64,000 bases of DNA from Bacteroidaceae bacterium HV4-6-C5C (GCA_007896885.1 VOIU01000001.1:248001-312000); one strand, 5' to 3'. Positions 53,827 to 63,307 are shown, counted from the first letter of the stretch. The notes: generated by a model from the letters alone, not told the origin. Translations and numbers: made by a program.

Positions 53827-55353
53827 TTATTTATACTCCAATTGATCCACTATATCATAAGCGTCTCTTATTATATCATCAGGATAGTGACAGATTTCTA
53901 ATATCTTTATCGCATTTCTTTCTGAAGTAACACCCGCTTTCAACTTATAGTCAAACGTCAAACGACCGTCTCTTACAGACTCAGTAAAATGATATAAATC
54001 ATAATCAGATTCTAGTAATCTCGATAATTCAATATCATGTGTGGAGACAAAAACAATATTATTCTCTTTTGCCAAAGCTGAAAGCACCGCTTTACTAATT
54101 GCAACACGCTCTTTCGTATTTGTTCCTCTAAATGGTTCATCTAATAAGAATAGAGAAGAAGCCGCAGAAACTGAATCAATCATCCTCTTTATAGCATCTA
54201 CTTCACTCAAGAAATAGCTCTTCCCTCCTAATAAATCGTCAGTTAGATGAATTGCTGACAATATATTTACTGTAGAGGAAATAGCAAAATCCCGAGCAAA
54301 ACAAGTATGCAATACTTTACCTGATAACAAATTAATGCCGATAGTACGGATAAAGCTTGTTTTGCCTGACATATTAGAACCGGTTATCAACACAGACTTA
54401 GTCTGTACTACAATACTGTTGGACACTGCATTTGGTATCAATGGATGGTATACTTCTACGGCGTGCAAACGCTCTCCTTTTATAACTTCGGAAGGTAAAC
54501 AATAATAGGGTAATTGTTCACGTAAAAATGAAATAGAACACAAAGTATCCAAAATTCCCCAAAAGCAAAATATATCACTAATCTTCTTCCTTTTGCCATT
54601 AAGTAAACATAAAGCTTTATTAATAGTATATGCTTCAGTCAGAAAAAATATGCTACGTAACTCTGATATGAGATATGCGAGAATTGCAAGATCACTCTCT
54701 AAGCGAATGCCCATATTAAAGACTTTAAGCCGTTTTCTTAGTATCTTTAATTCATCCAAAGTCAGAACAATCTCCTCATTTATAAACAAAATCTGCCGCT
54801 CTTTAACCAGCGAGTCCATTTGCTTAAGTAATCGTACTAATTGAGGTATAGAAAAATAATATTGATATATGTTCTTTTTACTGGCATAATGTTGAATCAA
54901 ATTAGAGATAAAGGTAATTATGAATAGGATTAACCACACTAACCCATGAGTCAATAAAGTAATCCCAGCAAAAAGAAAGGGCAGAAAACGGCAAATACTC
55001 AACAATAAAAGTTTATGTGAAGAAGGATTCGGTATATTTTCAGAAAGTAAAGAGGCGATATTATAAGCATCAGTATTCTTTAGTTTAGCCAGAATGTCGA
55101 CTAACTTTTTACGCAATATCTTATTACGAGTTAGTTCATTAATTAAGGTTTCATATTTGTCTATCCCCGACAGACCACCATGCCGCAAAATAGAATAAAG
55201 ATATTGCTGCCCTACACACGAAGAAGTAAAATCAACAGCAGAAAAGAACTCATTCAGATCCAAGTCTTCAGACTCATTGTCCGACAATAATGATCGGCTC
55301 TTATTTGACATATCATAATAGAATGATATCAGCGATAATTTAGATTCTTCCAT
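53827..55353 (-). CDS. MutS-family ATPase with two predicted membrane segments
   Basis: 508 residues. The C-terminal MutS ATPase domain is clear: Walker A ITGSNMSGKTSF near 325, a YFLSEVDAIKRM segment near 380, Walker B SLFLLDEPFRGTNTKE near 402 and VSTHDIELSRLLE near 436. The N-terminal mismatch-reading domain (with the FxE motif) is absent. Instead, after a helical part, two adjacent hydrophobic segments lie near 115-156 (LLLLSICRFLPFLFAGITLL, HGLVWLILFIITFISNLI). The lever and clamp region is short. This makes it a membrane-bound MutS relative and unlikely to work in mismatch repair. The ATG at 55353 was chosen over a TTG seven codons upstream. Alone in its transcript. Confidence 0.82.
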   Translation of the reverse strand: MEESKLSLISFYYDMSNKSRSLLSDNESEDLDLNEFFSAVDFTSSCVGQQYLYSILRHGGLSGIDKYETLINELTRNKILRKKLVDILAKLKNTDAYNIASLLSENIPNPSSHKLLLLSICRFLPFLFAGITLLTHGLVWLILFIITFISNLIQHYASKKNIYQYYFSIPQLVRLLKQMDSLVKERQILFINEEIVLTLDELKILRKRLKVFNMGIRLESDLAILAYLISELRSIFFLTEAYTINKALCLLNGKRKKISDIFCFWGILDTLCSISFLREQLPYYCLPSEVIKGERLHAVEVYHPLIPNAVSNSIVVQTKSVLITGSNMSGKTSFIRTIGINLLSGKVLHTCFARDFAISSTVNILSAIHLTDDLLGGKSYFLSEVDAIKRMIDSVSAASSLFLLDEPFRGTNTKERVAISKAVLSALAKENNIVFVSTHDIELSRLLESDYDLYHFTESVRDGRLTFDYKLKAGVTSERNAIKILEICHYPDDIIRDAYDIVDQLEYK

Positions 55354-55680
55354 ATTATCTTTATATTCATCCAATTAATTTAGATTATTCATATACAACC
55401 TGTTAAAACAGCATACCTTTTTAAGCTCTATGCTTTGCTCTCATTTATTAGTTACCTGTTCAAAAGAATAATCACAAAGGACATTATAAAAAAGTTCCTT
55501 TCTATTGAATAACAGTTATATCTTCAAACGGCACCATCCTTAGTGGGACACAAAACACTTAAGGGGTATAATAATATATAGCAAACTAGAATCTGTAAAT
55601 ATAGAGATCCTACGAAAAAAAGTTTAAAGCAAAATTTTTTCTTCATCTCAATCACTAAAGCAAATCATAAATATAATCCA

Positions 55681-55768
55681 AACAGATGGTCACTTTGCCC
55701 TCAACAGATGGTCTGTAGACCTCCAATAGACCATGTGTTAGGCATCAACAGACCATCTGTTTTTAAGG
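55681..55768. repeat. Array of four 22-bp units, same family as 8430
   Basis: Units start at 55681, 55703, 55725 and 55747. The first unit has the same degenerate arm (CACTT) and the same preceding CCA as the array at 8430. Here the third and fourth units carry the inverted centre (CCA); in the other array the second does. One unit of each array reads AATAGA. The surrounding gap 55354-55930 has no gene; it also holds the etf terminator. Confidence 0.85.
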
Positions 55769-55880
55769 AAAGAGTTATCCACTTAAAAATGACTCCATAA
55801 TCGTTAGTTTCTTATGAGTAAAAGCCTATTATCAGAACACCAATAAGAATTCAATAGTAAGAAGAGTAGGCATAAAAAAA

Positions 55881-55902
55881 GACCGTCCTTTTCAAGACGG
55901 TC
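55881..55902 (-). terminator. Terminator of the etf operon
   Basis: GACCGTC (55881-55887) and GACGGTC (55896-55902) with an 8-nt loop; a seven-T run follows on the minus strand. Confidence 0.85.
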
Positions 55903-55930
55903 CTAATAAGTATATGAGATAGGATATTAT

Positions 55931-57880
55931 TTATTTGACAGAAGCTTTTACTTCAATACCAAAAGTAAATCCTCGTTTTACACGCTCGATAAGCTCGGGA
56001 ACCACATCTTCGTATTGTCCAACAATACCGAAATCGGCATGATGGAAGATAGAAGCCTTAGGATTATGATCTATCGCTACAATTTTACCGGACTCTTTGA
56101 TGCCGGCAATGTGCTGGATAGCACCGGATATTCCGACTGCAATATAAACTTTCGGACGTACAGTCTTACCGGTCTGACCAATCTGACGGGCATATTCGGA
56201 TAATCCCTCATCCACTACCACACGACTACATGCCCACTCAGCTTTCACTCCTTGTTCTTTCAGAGCTTCGGCAAGTTTCTTTACGAGTTCCATATTGTCG
56301 GATGTAGCACCACGACCACCGGAAACAATCACATCGGCTGTAAACAAAGCTTGCATTCCACCATCTCCACGGACTGTTTTCAAAATCTCAACCGAGAAGT
56401 CTTTCTCGTTCAATTCGGGAGTAAATGTAGATAAAACGCCTTTACGCCCACTCTCAGTAGCCGGTACTTCAAATGTTCCTGCACGCGCGGTTGAGATTTG
56501 AGGACAGACAAAACCAAGAATTGTAGCCAGTTTACTGTCACCATAAGTAGGACGACGAGAGAATAGAATAGGCTTAACAATGATCTTTTCTTTCTTATTC
56601 ACATATTCGCCTATTTCCAATCCGGTACAGTCGGCTGTTACTCCACTACCCGTTTTCACAGCAATACGCGGAGCAAGCTCACGCCCGGCGGTTGTTGCAG
56701 CAAAGAGAGCGATCTCCTGATGTCTTGCTTTCAAGATTTGGGCAATAATATCTGAGAACGGTAATACCAAATATTCTTCAAGGCGGTCATCTTCAACCAA
56801 AATGACCTCATCTGTCCCATGCTCAAAGAGTGTATCGGCCAAATGAGCAACACCCTTACCAATTAGAATAGTGGAGATCTTGGTATCATCACCCAACTGA
56901 TCGGCAAGATGGCGTGCAGGAGTAAGTATTTCCAAAGAAGGACGAGCGACTTCACCGTTCGTTATTTCCGCCCAAGTTATCACACCTTTGGCACCTTCGC
57001 GCATATCTTTTATCGGAAAATCAGGAGTTGCTACCGCTTCTTTTTCCTTCTTCTCGGTCTTTTCCAAGATATTACCACCGGTTTTAAAGTTTGAAATGAA
57101 ATGATCAACCACTTCAGATTCATGCTGCCCTTCGGTCATCATCACAGGTGGGCGATCGCTGACAATATTAGCCACACCTGCCACAATAGTTGGTGAACCG
57201 TTGATACCAATCTTTTCAGTACCCAAGCCAATATCATCGATACTGAAGATTGTAATCTTACTGTTTCTGGCTTTTGATGTTCCGTATAATGTCGGCTTAC
57301 GAGGAGGAATACCTGTCGGAGTCAGTGAGATAAGGCAAGGCATAGGTAATTGCAATTCCTGATATCCACCTTCTATGATACGCTTAACGACTACGTTTCC
57401 TTTTCCATCCGGTTTAGCGCGTTCTATAAAGGTAGCTTGCGGTATACCTAGATTTTCGGCCACTTGTGAAGGAACATGAGCCGTGTCACCATCACTAGTC
57501 TGACGACCGGCAAATATAATAAACGGTTCTTTCGAATCTTTTGTGAATCCCAAATGCTTTAACATGGTTGAGATGGCAAGTCCCGTAGCAAAAGTATCAC
57601 TACCGCCAAGTTTTCTATCGGATAGCAAATAAGCTTCATCATATCCCATTGCAATCGCCTTCTTTAATGAAGGTTCGAAAGAAGGAGGCCCCATTGATAC
57701 CACGATCATCCTTGCATCGGGATACTCCTTTTTCAACTGCAAACCAGCTTCAATACCGAATTGGCAGTCAACATTAATGATTGATTTAGCCTTAGTTCTA
57801 TCCATCAAACCATCTTCTCCCATTCGCATCTCCGAAGGAAGTGGAACTTGTTTTATTAAACTAATAATTGTTAGTGCCAT
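55931..57880 (-). CDS. Fused electron-transfer flavoprotein EtfB-EtfA
   Basis: 649 residues holding both subunits. Residues 1 to about 265 are the beta subunit: MALTIISLIKQVPLPSE, the nucleotide-binding MGYDEAYLLSD and FAGRQTSDGDTAHVP, and CLISLTPTGIPPRKPT. A short Lys/Glu linker follows (about 280-297). Residues about 300-649 are the alpha subunit: ARHLADQLGD, VKTGSGVTADCTGLEI, VVSGGRG-type VIVSGGRGATSDN and the FAD-binding YIAVGISGAIQHIAG plus HHADFGIVGQYEDVVPELIE. Both flavin/AMP sites look intact. ETF carries electrons between flavin dehydrogenases and a quinone reductase. The next gene upstream (20 nt) codes ETF-quinone oxidoreductase, which supports a two-gene electron path. Fused ETFs are uncommon elsewhere. 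Confidence 0.93.
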   Translation of the reverse strand: MALTIISLIKQVPLPSEMRMGEDGLMDRTKAKSIINVDCQFGIEAGLQLKKEYPDARMIVVSMGPPSFEPSLKKAIAMGYDEAYLLSDRKLGGSDTFATGLAISTMLKHLGFTKDSKEPFIIFAGRQTSDGDTAHVPSQVAENLGIPQATFIERAKPDGKGNVVVKRIIEGGYQELQLPMPCLISLTPTGIPPRKPTLYGTSKARNSKITIFSIDDIGLGTEKIGINGSPTIVAGVANIVSDRPPVMMTEGQHESEVVDHFISNFKTGGNILEKTEKKEKEAVATPDFPIKDMREGAKGVITWAEITNGEVARPSLEILTPARHLADQLGDDTKISTILIGKGVAHLADTLFEHGTDEVILVEDDRLEEYLVLPFSDIIAQILKARHQEIALFAATTAGRELAPRIAVKTGSGVTADCTGLEIGEYVNKKEKIIVKPILFSRRPTYGDSKLATILGFVCPQISTARAGTFEVPATESGRKGVLSTFTPELNEKDFSVEILKTVRGDGGMQALFTADVIVSGGRGATSDNMELVKKLAEALKEQGVKAEWACSRVVVDEGLSEYARQIGQTGKTVRPKVYIAVGISGAIQHIAGIKESGKIVAIDHNPKASIFHHADFGIVGQYEDVVPELIERVKRGFTFGIEVKASVK

Positions 57881-57900
57881 ATTTATAGGTCATTTGTAGA

Positions 57901-59562
57901 TTACATATTTTTATATTCAGGTCCGTTACCACCATAAGGAAGCATCCAGGTGATACCGTCTCCCGGCTCCTTTATATCACAAGTCTTGCAGTGCAAGCAG
58001 TTTTCGGCATGAATACGGAGTTCTTTATTCCCGTTTCTATCTGTATGGAGTTCATACACCTCAGCCGAGCAGTAGAACTGACAAGGCGCTCCATATTGTT
58101 CGATATTAATGCTTTTATATGTCACCGGATTATTAATGTGCAAATGAGGAATTTGATCTTCATCATGGCTTACCCCCGAATAATACACATCAGTGGGCTT
58201 GTCAAATGTCAGCACCTTATCCATTTCCAATTTATCTTTGAATCTCTCTTTGAATGTTTTGCCTGCAAACTCATTCAACTTTTGAGTTTCCACACTATCC
58301 AAATGTGTGTTCAATTTGCCTAAGAAACCGGCACCGCCTGTAACAAGCTGTGTACCGAACTGAATTCCACCTGCAATGATACCACTTGCCATTGCCTGTC
58401 GGAAATTACGCACCGGATATAGCTCTTTATAGATTTCGCTATTATTTACTTTATCTTCGTATTGCCTCAGCACATTTACAGAAAAGTCATTTTTCTCTAT
58501 TGCTACCGCAGCTGTTTCAGCAGCCAACATACCGGAATACATTGCCAAATGAATACCCTTCAATGCAGGCATAGCCAAGAACCCTGCACTATCTCCCACA
58601 ATCATTGCATGATCCACGTAAAGTTTAGGCAAAGAATAATATCCGCCTTCAGGAAGAGTTTTAGCACCATATTCCAACAATGAACCTCCCTTCAGAATCT
58701 TAGCGATTACAGGATGGGTCTTCCATACTTGGAAAGCATCGTGAGTATCAAAAGTAGGATCTTTATAATCCAATCCGACAACCAATCCAAGAGCAACTCT
58801 ATTGCCTGTCAAGCCATAAATAAAACCTCCACCAAATTCTTTCAGGTTAAGTGGATAACCCATAGTATGGTAAATTTCTCCTGATTTGATATTGCCTTCG
58901 GGGACACTCCACAACTCTTTGCAACCTAAAGAATAAACCTGCTCATTCTTGCCCTTCTGCAAATCGAACTTCTTTATAAGCTGCTTAGTCAATGTCCCGC
59001 GAGTACCCTCTGCCAGAATAATCAATTTAGCATCAATACTTGTACCCTCCTGATAATTTTCGAGAGGATTTCCATGATGATCTACTCCGGTATCAATGGT
59101 CTTTGCTCCGATAAGCTTTCCTTCCTTATCATATAGGAACTCGTTCACAGCAAAACCCGGATAGATCTCCACCCCTTTTTCCTCGGCTACAGTCGCCAAG
59201 AAACGGCAAATATTACCTAAAGAAGCCGCATAGTTACCCACATTACTCATATAAGGTGGGTGCACCGGTGATTTTATAGCACCACTCTCTGTTAAGAATA
59301 ATGTTGAGTCCGTCACAACTTTTGCATCAAATGGAATTTTATCAAACTCCACATCGGGCAATAACTCCTTAAAGACCTTCGGGTTTATAATTGCTCCGGA
59401 CAAAATATGGCTCCCGATAGAGCTACCTTTGTCGATAAGCATTATCCGGCAAGATTGGTTCTTTACTTTCATCAAATCGGCCAGTCGAATAGCCGTAGAA
59501 AGTCCGGATGGACCGCCGCCTATAATAAGGACATCGGTCGAAATCCTATTTTTCTCATTCAT
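57901..59562 (-). CDS. Electron-transfer flavoprotein:quinone oxidoreductase (FixC/ETF-QO)
   Basis: 553 residues. The FAD-binding start is VLIIGGGPSGLSTAIRLAD, then LIDKGSSIGSHILSGAIINP (the ETF-QO signature), the second FAD block YVDHAMIVGDSAGFLAMPALKGIHLAMYSG, and the C-terminal 4Fe-4S site with four Cys: QFYCSAEVYE and NCLHCKTCDIKEP. This is the full-length ETF-QO type rather than the short FixC. It should take electrons from the fused ETF and reduce menaquinone at the membrane. The pair is probably one transcript (20-nt gap). Which dehydrogenase feeds it is not visible here; Bacteroides is not known for fatty-acid oxidation. Confidence 0.93.
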   Translation of the reverse strand: MNEKNRISTDVLIIGGGPSGLSTAIRLADLMKVKNQSCRIMLIDKGSSIGSHILSGAIINPKVFKELLPDVEFDKIPFDAKVVTDSTLFLTESGAIKSPVHPPYMSNVGNYAASLGNICRFLATVAEEKGVEIYPGFAVNEFLYDKEGKLIGAKTIDTGVDHHGNPLENYQEGTSIDAKLIILAEGTRGTLTKQLIKKFDLQKGKNEQVYSLGCKELWSVPEGNIKSGEIYHTMGYPLNLKEFGGGFIYGLTGNRVALGLVVGLDYKDPTFDTHDAFQVWKTHPVIAKILKGGSLLEYGAKTLPEGGYYSLPKLYVDHAMIVGDSAGFLAMPALKGIHLAMYSGMLAAETAAVAIEKNDFSVNVLRQYEDKVNNSEIYKELYPVRNFRQAMASGIIAGGIQFGTQLVTGGAGFLGKLNTHLDSVETQKLNEFAGKTFKERFKDKLEMDKVLTFDKPTDVYYSGVSHDEDQIPHLHINNPVTYKSINIEQYGAPCQFYCSAEVYELHTDRNGNKELRIHAENCLHCKTCDIKEPGDGITWMLPYGGNGPEYKNM

Positions 59563-59788
59563 ACTTTATATATATTACAAAATAATTAGCACATTTCTTA
59601 TTAAGAGGCAATAATCCCTAGTCCATACTTATTATAAGCATGGGAACAATGCGCACTTTGGCTGGGGTAAATTCGAAGTATAGAAACACGCATTAACTAC
59701 GCTAATACTTCTTGAGGCTGCATTCATAATATCATGAGTTCGTAGCTTCAACACCACAAATCTCAAGGTCGTTTTCATAAAGTAAAGA

Positions 59789-59796
59789 CAAAGCTA
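59789..59796 (-). promoter_or_regulatory. Possible -7 box of the ETF-QO operon
   Basis: The minus strand reads TAGCTTTG (TAnnTTTG), which would give a leader of about 220 nt. The gap 59563-60148 also has TACCTTTG on the plus strand (59988-59995), not linked to a gene, and two hairpins near its end. Confidence 0.4.
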
Positions 59797-60024
59797 AACA
59801 AAGTCTTTTGCGAAATTACCCACAAAGTATCATCCTGTTTTTTACCTTACTAATACTTTACCGGTTACTTGAATCGGGTGCAATATTACGAAAAAAAATG
59901 TAACCCACAAGAAACTTTAGAGATAAAACGCTCACTTTACAAAGAACTCTGCCAAAAAAGATAATATGAAGAACATTTTAGCCACAATACCTTTGTTTAC
60001 GTACACGGAACTTTTGAAAAATTA

Positions 60025-60061
60025 AACGCCATCTTACAACTAATAGTGATATGATGGCGTT
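60025..60061. other. Second hairpin in the glmM 3' region
   Basis: AACGCCATC (60025-60033) pairs with GATGGCGTT (60053-60061) across a 19-nt loop. On the minus strand it is followed by TTAATTTTT, so it could be a back-up terminator; alternatively, it could be the body of a short plus-strand RNA starting near 60002. Confidence 0.45.
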
Positions 60062-60067
60062 AAAAAA

Positions 60068-60095
60068 ACCCATTCTTTCAAACAAAAGAATGGGT
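60068..60095 (-). terminator. Terminator of glmM
   Basis: Perfect 11-bp arms (ACCCATTCTTT and its complement) with a 6-nt loop, and a T-run on the minus strand. Confidence 0.9.
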
Positions 60096-60148
60096 CATAT
60101 ACATTAGGAATTCCAAAGGAAATCTGTCGATAATAAATAGTGCCGGAG

Positions 60149-61537
60149 TTATTTAGCCAAGTCGGTTATCACCTTCATGATTTGCTGTCCTATAACTTCA
60201 GCAGCTTCGAGAGTTGAAGCTTCACTATAAACCCGTATAATCGGTTCGGTATTACTCTTACGCAAATGAACCCATTTATCAGCAAAGTCTATTTTGACCC
60301 CGTCAATATCATTGATCTCTTCATCTTTATAAAGCTCCTTAACCTTTGCAAGAATAGCATCAACATCGGTCTCAGGTGTAAGATCAACACGGTTCTTTGC
60401 CATAAAGTAAGGAGGATATGTAGCACGGAGTTCACTGACCTTCTTACCTTCGTGGGCCAAGTGGCTCAAGAATAAAGCAATGCCGACCAATGCGTCACGT
60501 CCATAATGGCTGGCAGGATAAATAACTCCACCATTACCTTCTCCTCCGATCACAGCATTCACCTCTTTCATCTTGGTAGTAACATTTACTTCACCTACTG
60601 CCGAAGCAAAATATTCTTTTCCATATTTACGGGTAACATCACGCAGTGCTCGAGTAGAACTTAAATTAGATACTGTATTCCCCGGAGTATGTTTCAAGAC
60701 ATAATCGGAAACAGTAACCAAGGTATACTCTTCACCATACATCTCACCATTCTCTGAAATCATAGCCAAACGGTCCACGTCCGGATCAACCACAAAAGCA
60801 ACATCTGCCTTGCCCCCCTTCATCAGGTTCATTATATCACCTAAGTTCTTTTCAAGAGGTTCGGGATTATGTTGGAAGTCTCCGGTAGGCTCACAATAAA
60901 GCTTTTCTACGTGCTTTACACCTAATCTATCTAATAGTTGGGGAAGGATTATACCTCCCACTGAATTCACACAATCAATTGCAACACGAAAATCTGCCTT
61001 ACGAATAGCTTCAACATCAACAAGCTCAAGCCCTAAGACACTATCAATATGCTTTTCGTTATAGCTCAAATCTTTTCGATAGGATCCTAAAGAATCTACT
61101 TCAGCGTACTCAAACTCTTCCGCTTCAGCAATACGAAGGACCTCGTTACCTTCTTCCTTATTCAAAAATTCGCCGTTTTCATTAAGCAGCTTCAACGCAT
61201 TCCATTGTTTGGGATTGTGTGAGGCAGTCAGAATAATACCACCACTAGCCCCTTCCATGGTAACAGCCAGTTCAGTTGTAGGAGTAGTTGCTAAATCAAT
61301 ATCAACAACATCCCACCCCATTCCCATGAGGGTTCCCACAACAACATTCTTAACCATTTCGCCCGAAATACGAGCATCTCTTCCTACTACTATTTTGTTG
61401 CTTTTAACCTTGCACGTCTTACGAATTAAGGTAGCGTATGCAGATGTAAATTTTACAATATCAAGCGGATTCAATCCTTCTCCCGCTCCTCCACCGATTG
61501 TTCCGCGGATTCCGGATATTGATTTGATTAAAGTCAT
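60149..61537 (-). CDS. glmM: Phosphoglucosamine mutase
   Basis: 462 residues of the alpha-D-phosphohexomutase family; GlmM makes glucosamine-1-phosphate for UDP-GlcNAc and peptidoglycan. The catalytic Ser is in TASHNPKQWNALK near residue 105, the metal loop is VDPDVDRLAMI near 252, the sugar-binding loop is IGGEGNGGVIYP near 333, and the phosphate-binding loop is RKSNTEPIIRVYSEA near 432. In Bacteroidota these are annotated as GlmM; a phosphomannomutase role cannot be excluded from sequence. The start MTLIKSISGIRGTIGG is clear. It is the last gene of a three-gene minus-strand group, 27 nt after the DUF4827 gene. Confidence 0.93.
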   Translation of the reverse strand: MTLIKSISGIRGTIGGGAGEGLNPLDIVKFTSAYATLIRKTCKVKSNKIVVGRDARISGEMVKNVVVGTLMGMGWDVVDIDLATTPTTELAVTMEGASGGIILTASHNPKQWNALKLLNENGEFLNKEEGNEVLRIAEAEEFEYAEVDSLGSYRKDLSYNEKHIDSVLGLELVDVEAIRKADFRVAIDCVNSVGGIILPQLLDRLGVKHVEKLYCEPTGDFQHNPEPLEKNLGDIMNLMKGGKADVAFVVDPDVDRLAMISENGEMYGEEYTLVTVSDYVLKHTPGNTVSNLSSTRALRDVTRKYGKEYFASAVGEVNVTTKMKEVNAVIGGEGNGGVIYPASHYGRDALVGIALFLSHLAHEGKKVSELRATYPPYFMAKNRVDLTPETDVDAILAKVKELYKDEEINDIDGVKIDFADKWVHLRKSNTEPIIRVYSEASTLEAAEVIGQQIMKVITDLAK

Positions 61538-61564
61538 AATATAGATCTAAAAATATTGATTGTT

Positions 61565-62167
61565 CTATTTAAATATCTGGTACTTACGAATATCATAAAA
61601 ATAAGGATAAACAGCTTGCATAGCATTTTTTTGCCCCATCTTAGAAGGAACGATTAATCGTACATGAGCTTTATCGCGAACATAAGTTAAAGGAACCAAC
61701 CAACCAGCTGGAACAGATGTGCCATAGTAATTATACATATAGCCTGCTGTAAAAATCCCGGCAATAGATGAACTAGTTACCGTATATTTAAATTCATCGG
61801 GAAGTTGCGGATCGTTAATGTTAGTAAGCGTGGTATCTTTATCAAAGATACTATACTCCATAAAGCGAACTAAAACCAAGTCATTCTTCTTCACTGTATC
61901 ACTCGGCATTTTAGATCCTTTATCAACAATTTGCATATAAACCCCACTGGCAAGCTGTACGTATTCATTCTTCAGCGTGTCGGTAGTAGAATCATTCTTA
62001 TAGAATTCCGATTGCGATATCACTTTTATGTTGTGGTCTTTTATAAACTCGCTGATCGCTTTTTTCTCATCATCTAGCATCTCGGCATACGTCTTCGTAT
62101 TGTCACATGCTTGAAAAGCAATGCTACAGAAGAGTAAGCTCATAAAAAACAAGGTAAGTTTCTTCAT
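61565..62167 (-). CDS. DUF4827 lipoprotein
   Basis: 200 residues. The lipobox is SIAFQACDN with Cys at 21. The mature part has an FKBP-like layout: YAEMLDDEKKAISEFIKDHNIKVI, GVYMQIVDKGS, then DLVLVRFMEYSIFD and PLTYVRDKAHVRLIVPSKMG, with the edge strands usual for a peptidyl-prolyl-isomerase-like fold. The typical active-site residues of FKBP are not well kept, so an enzymatic role is unproven. It lies between the DHH phosphoesterase and glmM genes, 27 nt before glmM; this arrangement seems constant in Bacteroides, but no shared function is known to me. Confidence 0.85.
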   Translation of the reverse strand: MKKLTLFFMSLLFCSIAFQACDNTKTYAEMLDDEKKAISEFIKDHNIKVISQSEFYKNDSTTDTLKNEYVQLASGVYMQIVDKGSKMPSDTVKKNDLVLVRFMEYSIFDKDTTLTNINDPQLPDEFKYTVTSSSIAGIFTAGYMYNYYGTSVPAGWLVPLTYVRDKAHVRLIVPSKMGQKNAMQAVYPYFYDIRKYQIFK

Positions 62168-62269
62168 TATCTGTTATTTAGTAAGTTCGTACAAAGGTAT
62201 TTGATTTCGCGGAAAGTTAAAACACGAGATAAGAAAGTTCGTATCTTTTAACCTTTCGTGTATTCTTTT

Positions 62270-63307
62270 TCATTCTTTAGCAATCAGCAAAGGAGCAAAC
62301 TTTTTCAAAGCTTCTTCAAAAGTCGCTCTTGCCTGATCCATTGTGCCATAAAACTCTCCTCCGGAGGCATTCAAGTGTCCACCTCCATTGAAAAACTCCG
62401 CAGCTAATTGGTTACAAGGGAAAGCACCTACAGAACGTAGAGATATTTTTATCATCGGCTTCTCAGTGTCTTCACGTAGAAAGCAAGAGAAAACAACGCC
62501 TTTTATACTCAAAGGTATATTAACAAATCCTTCACTATCCCCCCGTATATAATCAAAATTACGCTGTTCATTCTTCGTTAAAGAGATGAGTGCCGCATGA
62601 TGTTCCGGGTATACCCGCATTTGAGAAAGAACATATCCCATCAAACGCAAACGACTCTCGGAATATGTGTTATATACTTTGCGGTAAATATCGTCTTTAT
62701 CAATGCCTTTCGACAAGAGCTCGCTTATAATAAAGTAAATCTCACGATCATTGGAGTTGTATGTGAATCCCCCTGTATCTGTCATCATGCCGGTATAGAT
62801 ACATTCAGCACCTTCTTTCGTTATATCATCGAAATAGCCCATACGACATATCAACCGGAATATAAGTTCTGAAGTAGATGAAACTTTAGGGTATGACATC
62901 GTAATATCGCAAAACTCTTCCGGATAAGGATGGTGATCTACCAAGATTTTCTTTGCATGAGCCGATTGTATGACATCGGCCATTGTTTCAACTCTTTTTA
63001 GTGCATTAAAATCAAGACAACAGATAATATCCGCTTCTGCAATGAGCCTGTTGGCAAAATCTTTATAACGGTCATAGCATAGGATGTCTTTACTTCCCGG
63101 CATCCATTTTAAAAAATCAGGAAATGCATTAGGTACTATAACATTAGCGGTTTTACCTTGAAAATCGAGAAAATGCCATAAACCTAATGAAGAACCTATA
63201 GCATCCCCATCGGGTGCAACATGAGCAACAATTACTATCTTATCAGCATCTTCCAACCATTTGGCAAAACGATCTATTTTGGGTTGATCTATAACTTTAG
63301 TTAGCAT
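62270..63307 (-). CDS. DHH/DHHA1 family phosphoesterase (NrnA-like)
   Basis: 345 residues. Bifunctional NrnA-type enzymes degrade oligonucleotides of two to five nucleotides (nanoRNA) and dephosphorylate pAp. The metal motifs are VAHVAPDGDAIGSSLG near 27, CLDFNALKR near 92, LVDHHPYPEEFCD (the DHH motif) near 119 and the Asp in MMTDTGGFTYN near 170. The DHHA1 domain holds the substrate motif GGGHLNASGG near 322. All expected residues are present. The TTG seven codons upstream was rejected; the ATG at 63307 lies 33 nt from a -7 box. It is the first gene of the run to glmM. Confidence 0.9.
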   Translation of the reverse strand: MLTKVIDQPKIDRFAKWLEDADKIVIVAHVAPDGDAIGSSLGLWHFLDFQGKTANVIVPNAFPDFLKWMPGSKDILCYDRYKDFANRLIAEADIICCLDFNALKRVETMADVIQSAHAKKILVDHHPYPEEFCDITMSYPKVSSTSELIFRLICRMGYFDDITKEGAECIYTGMMTDTGGFTYNSNDREIYFIISELLSKGIDKDDIYRKVYNTYSESRLRLMGYVLSQMRVYPEHHAALISLTKNEQRNFDYIRGDSEGFVNIPLSIKGVVFSCFLREDTEKPMIKISLRSVGAFPCNQLAAEFFNGGGHLNASGGEFYGTMDQARATFEEALKKFAPLLIAKE

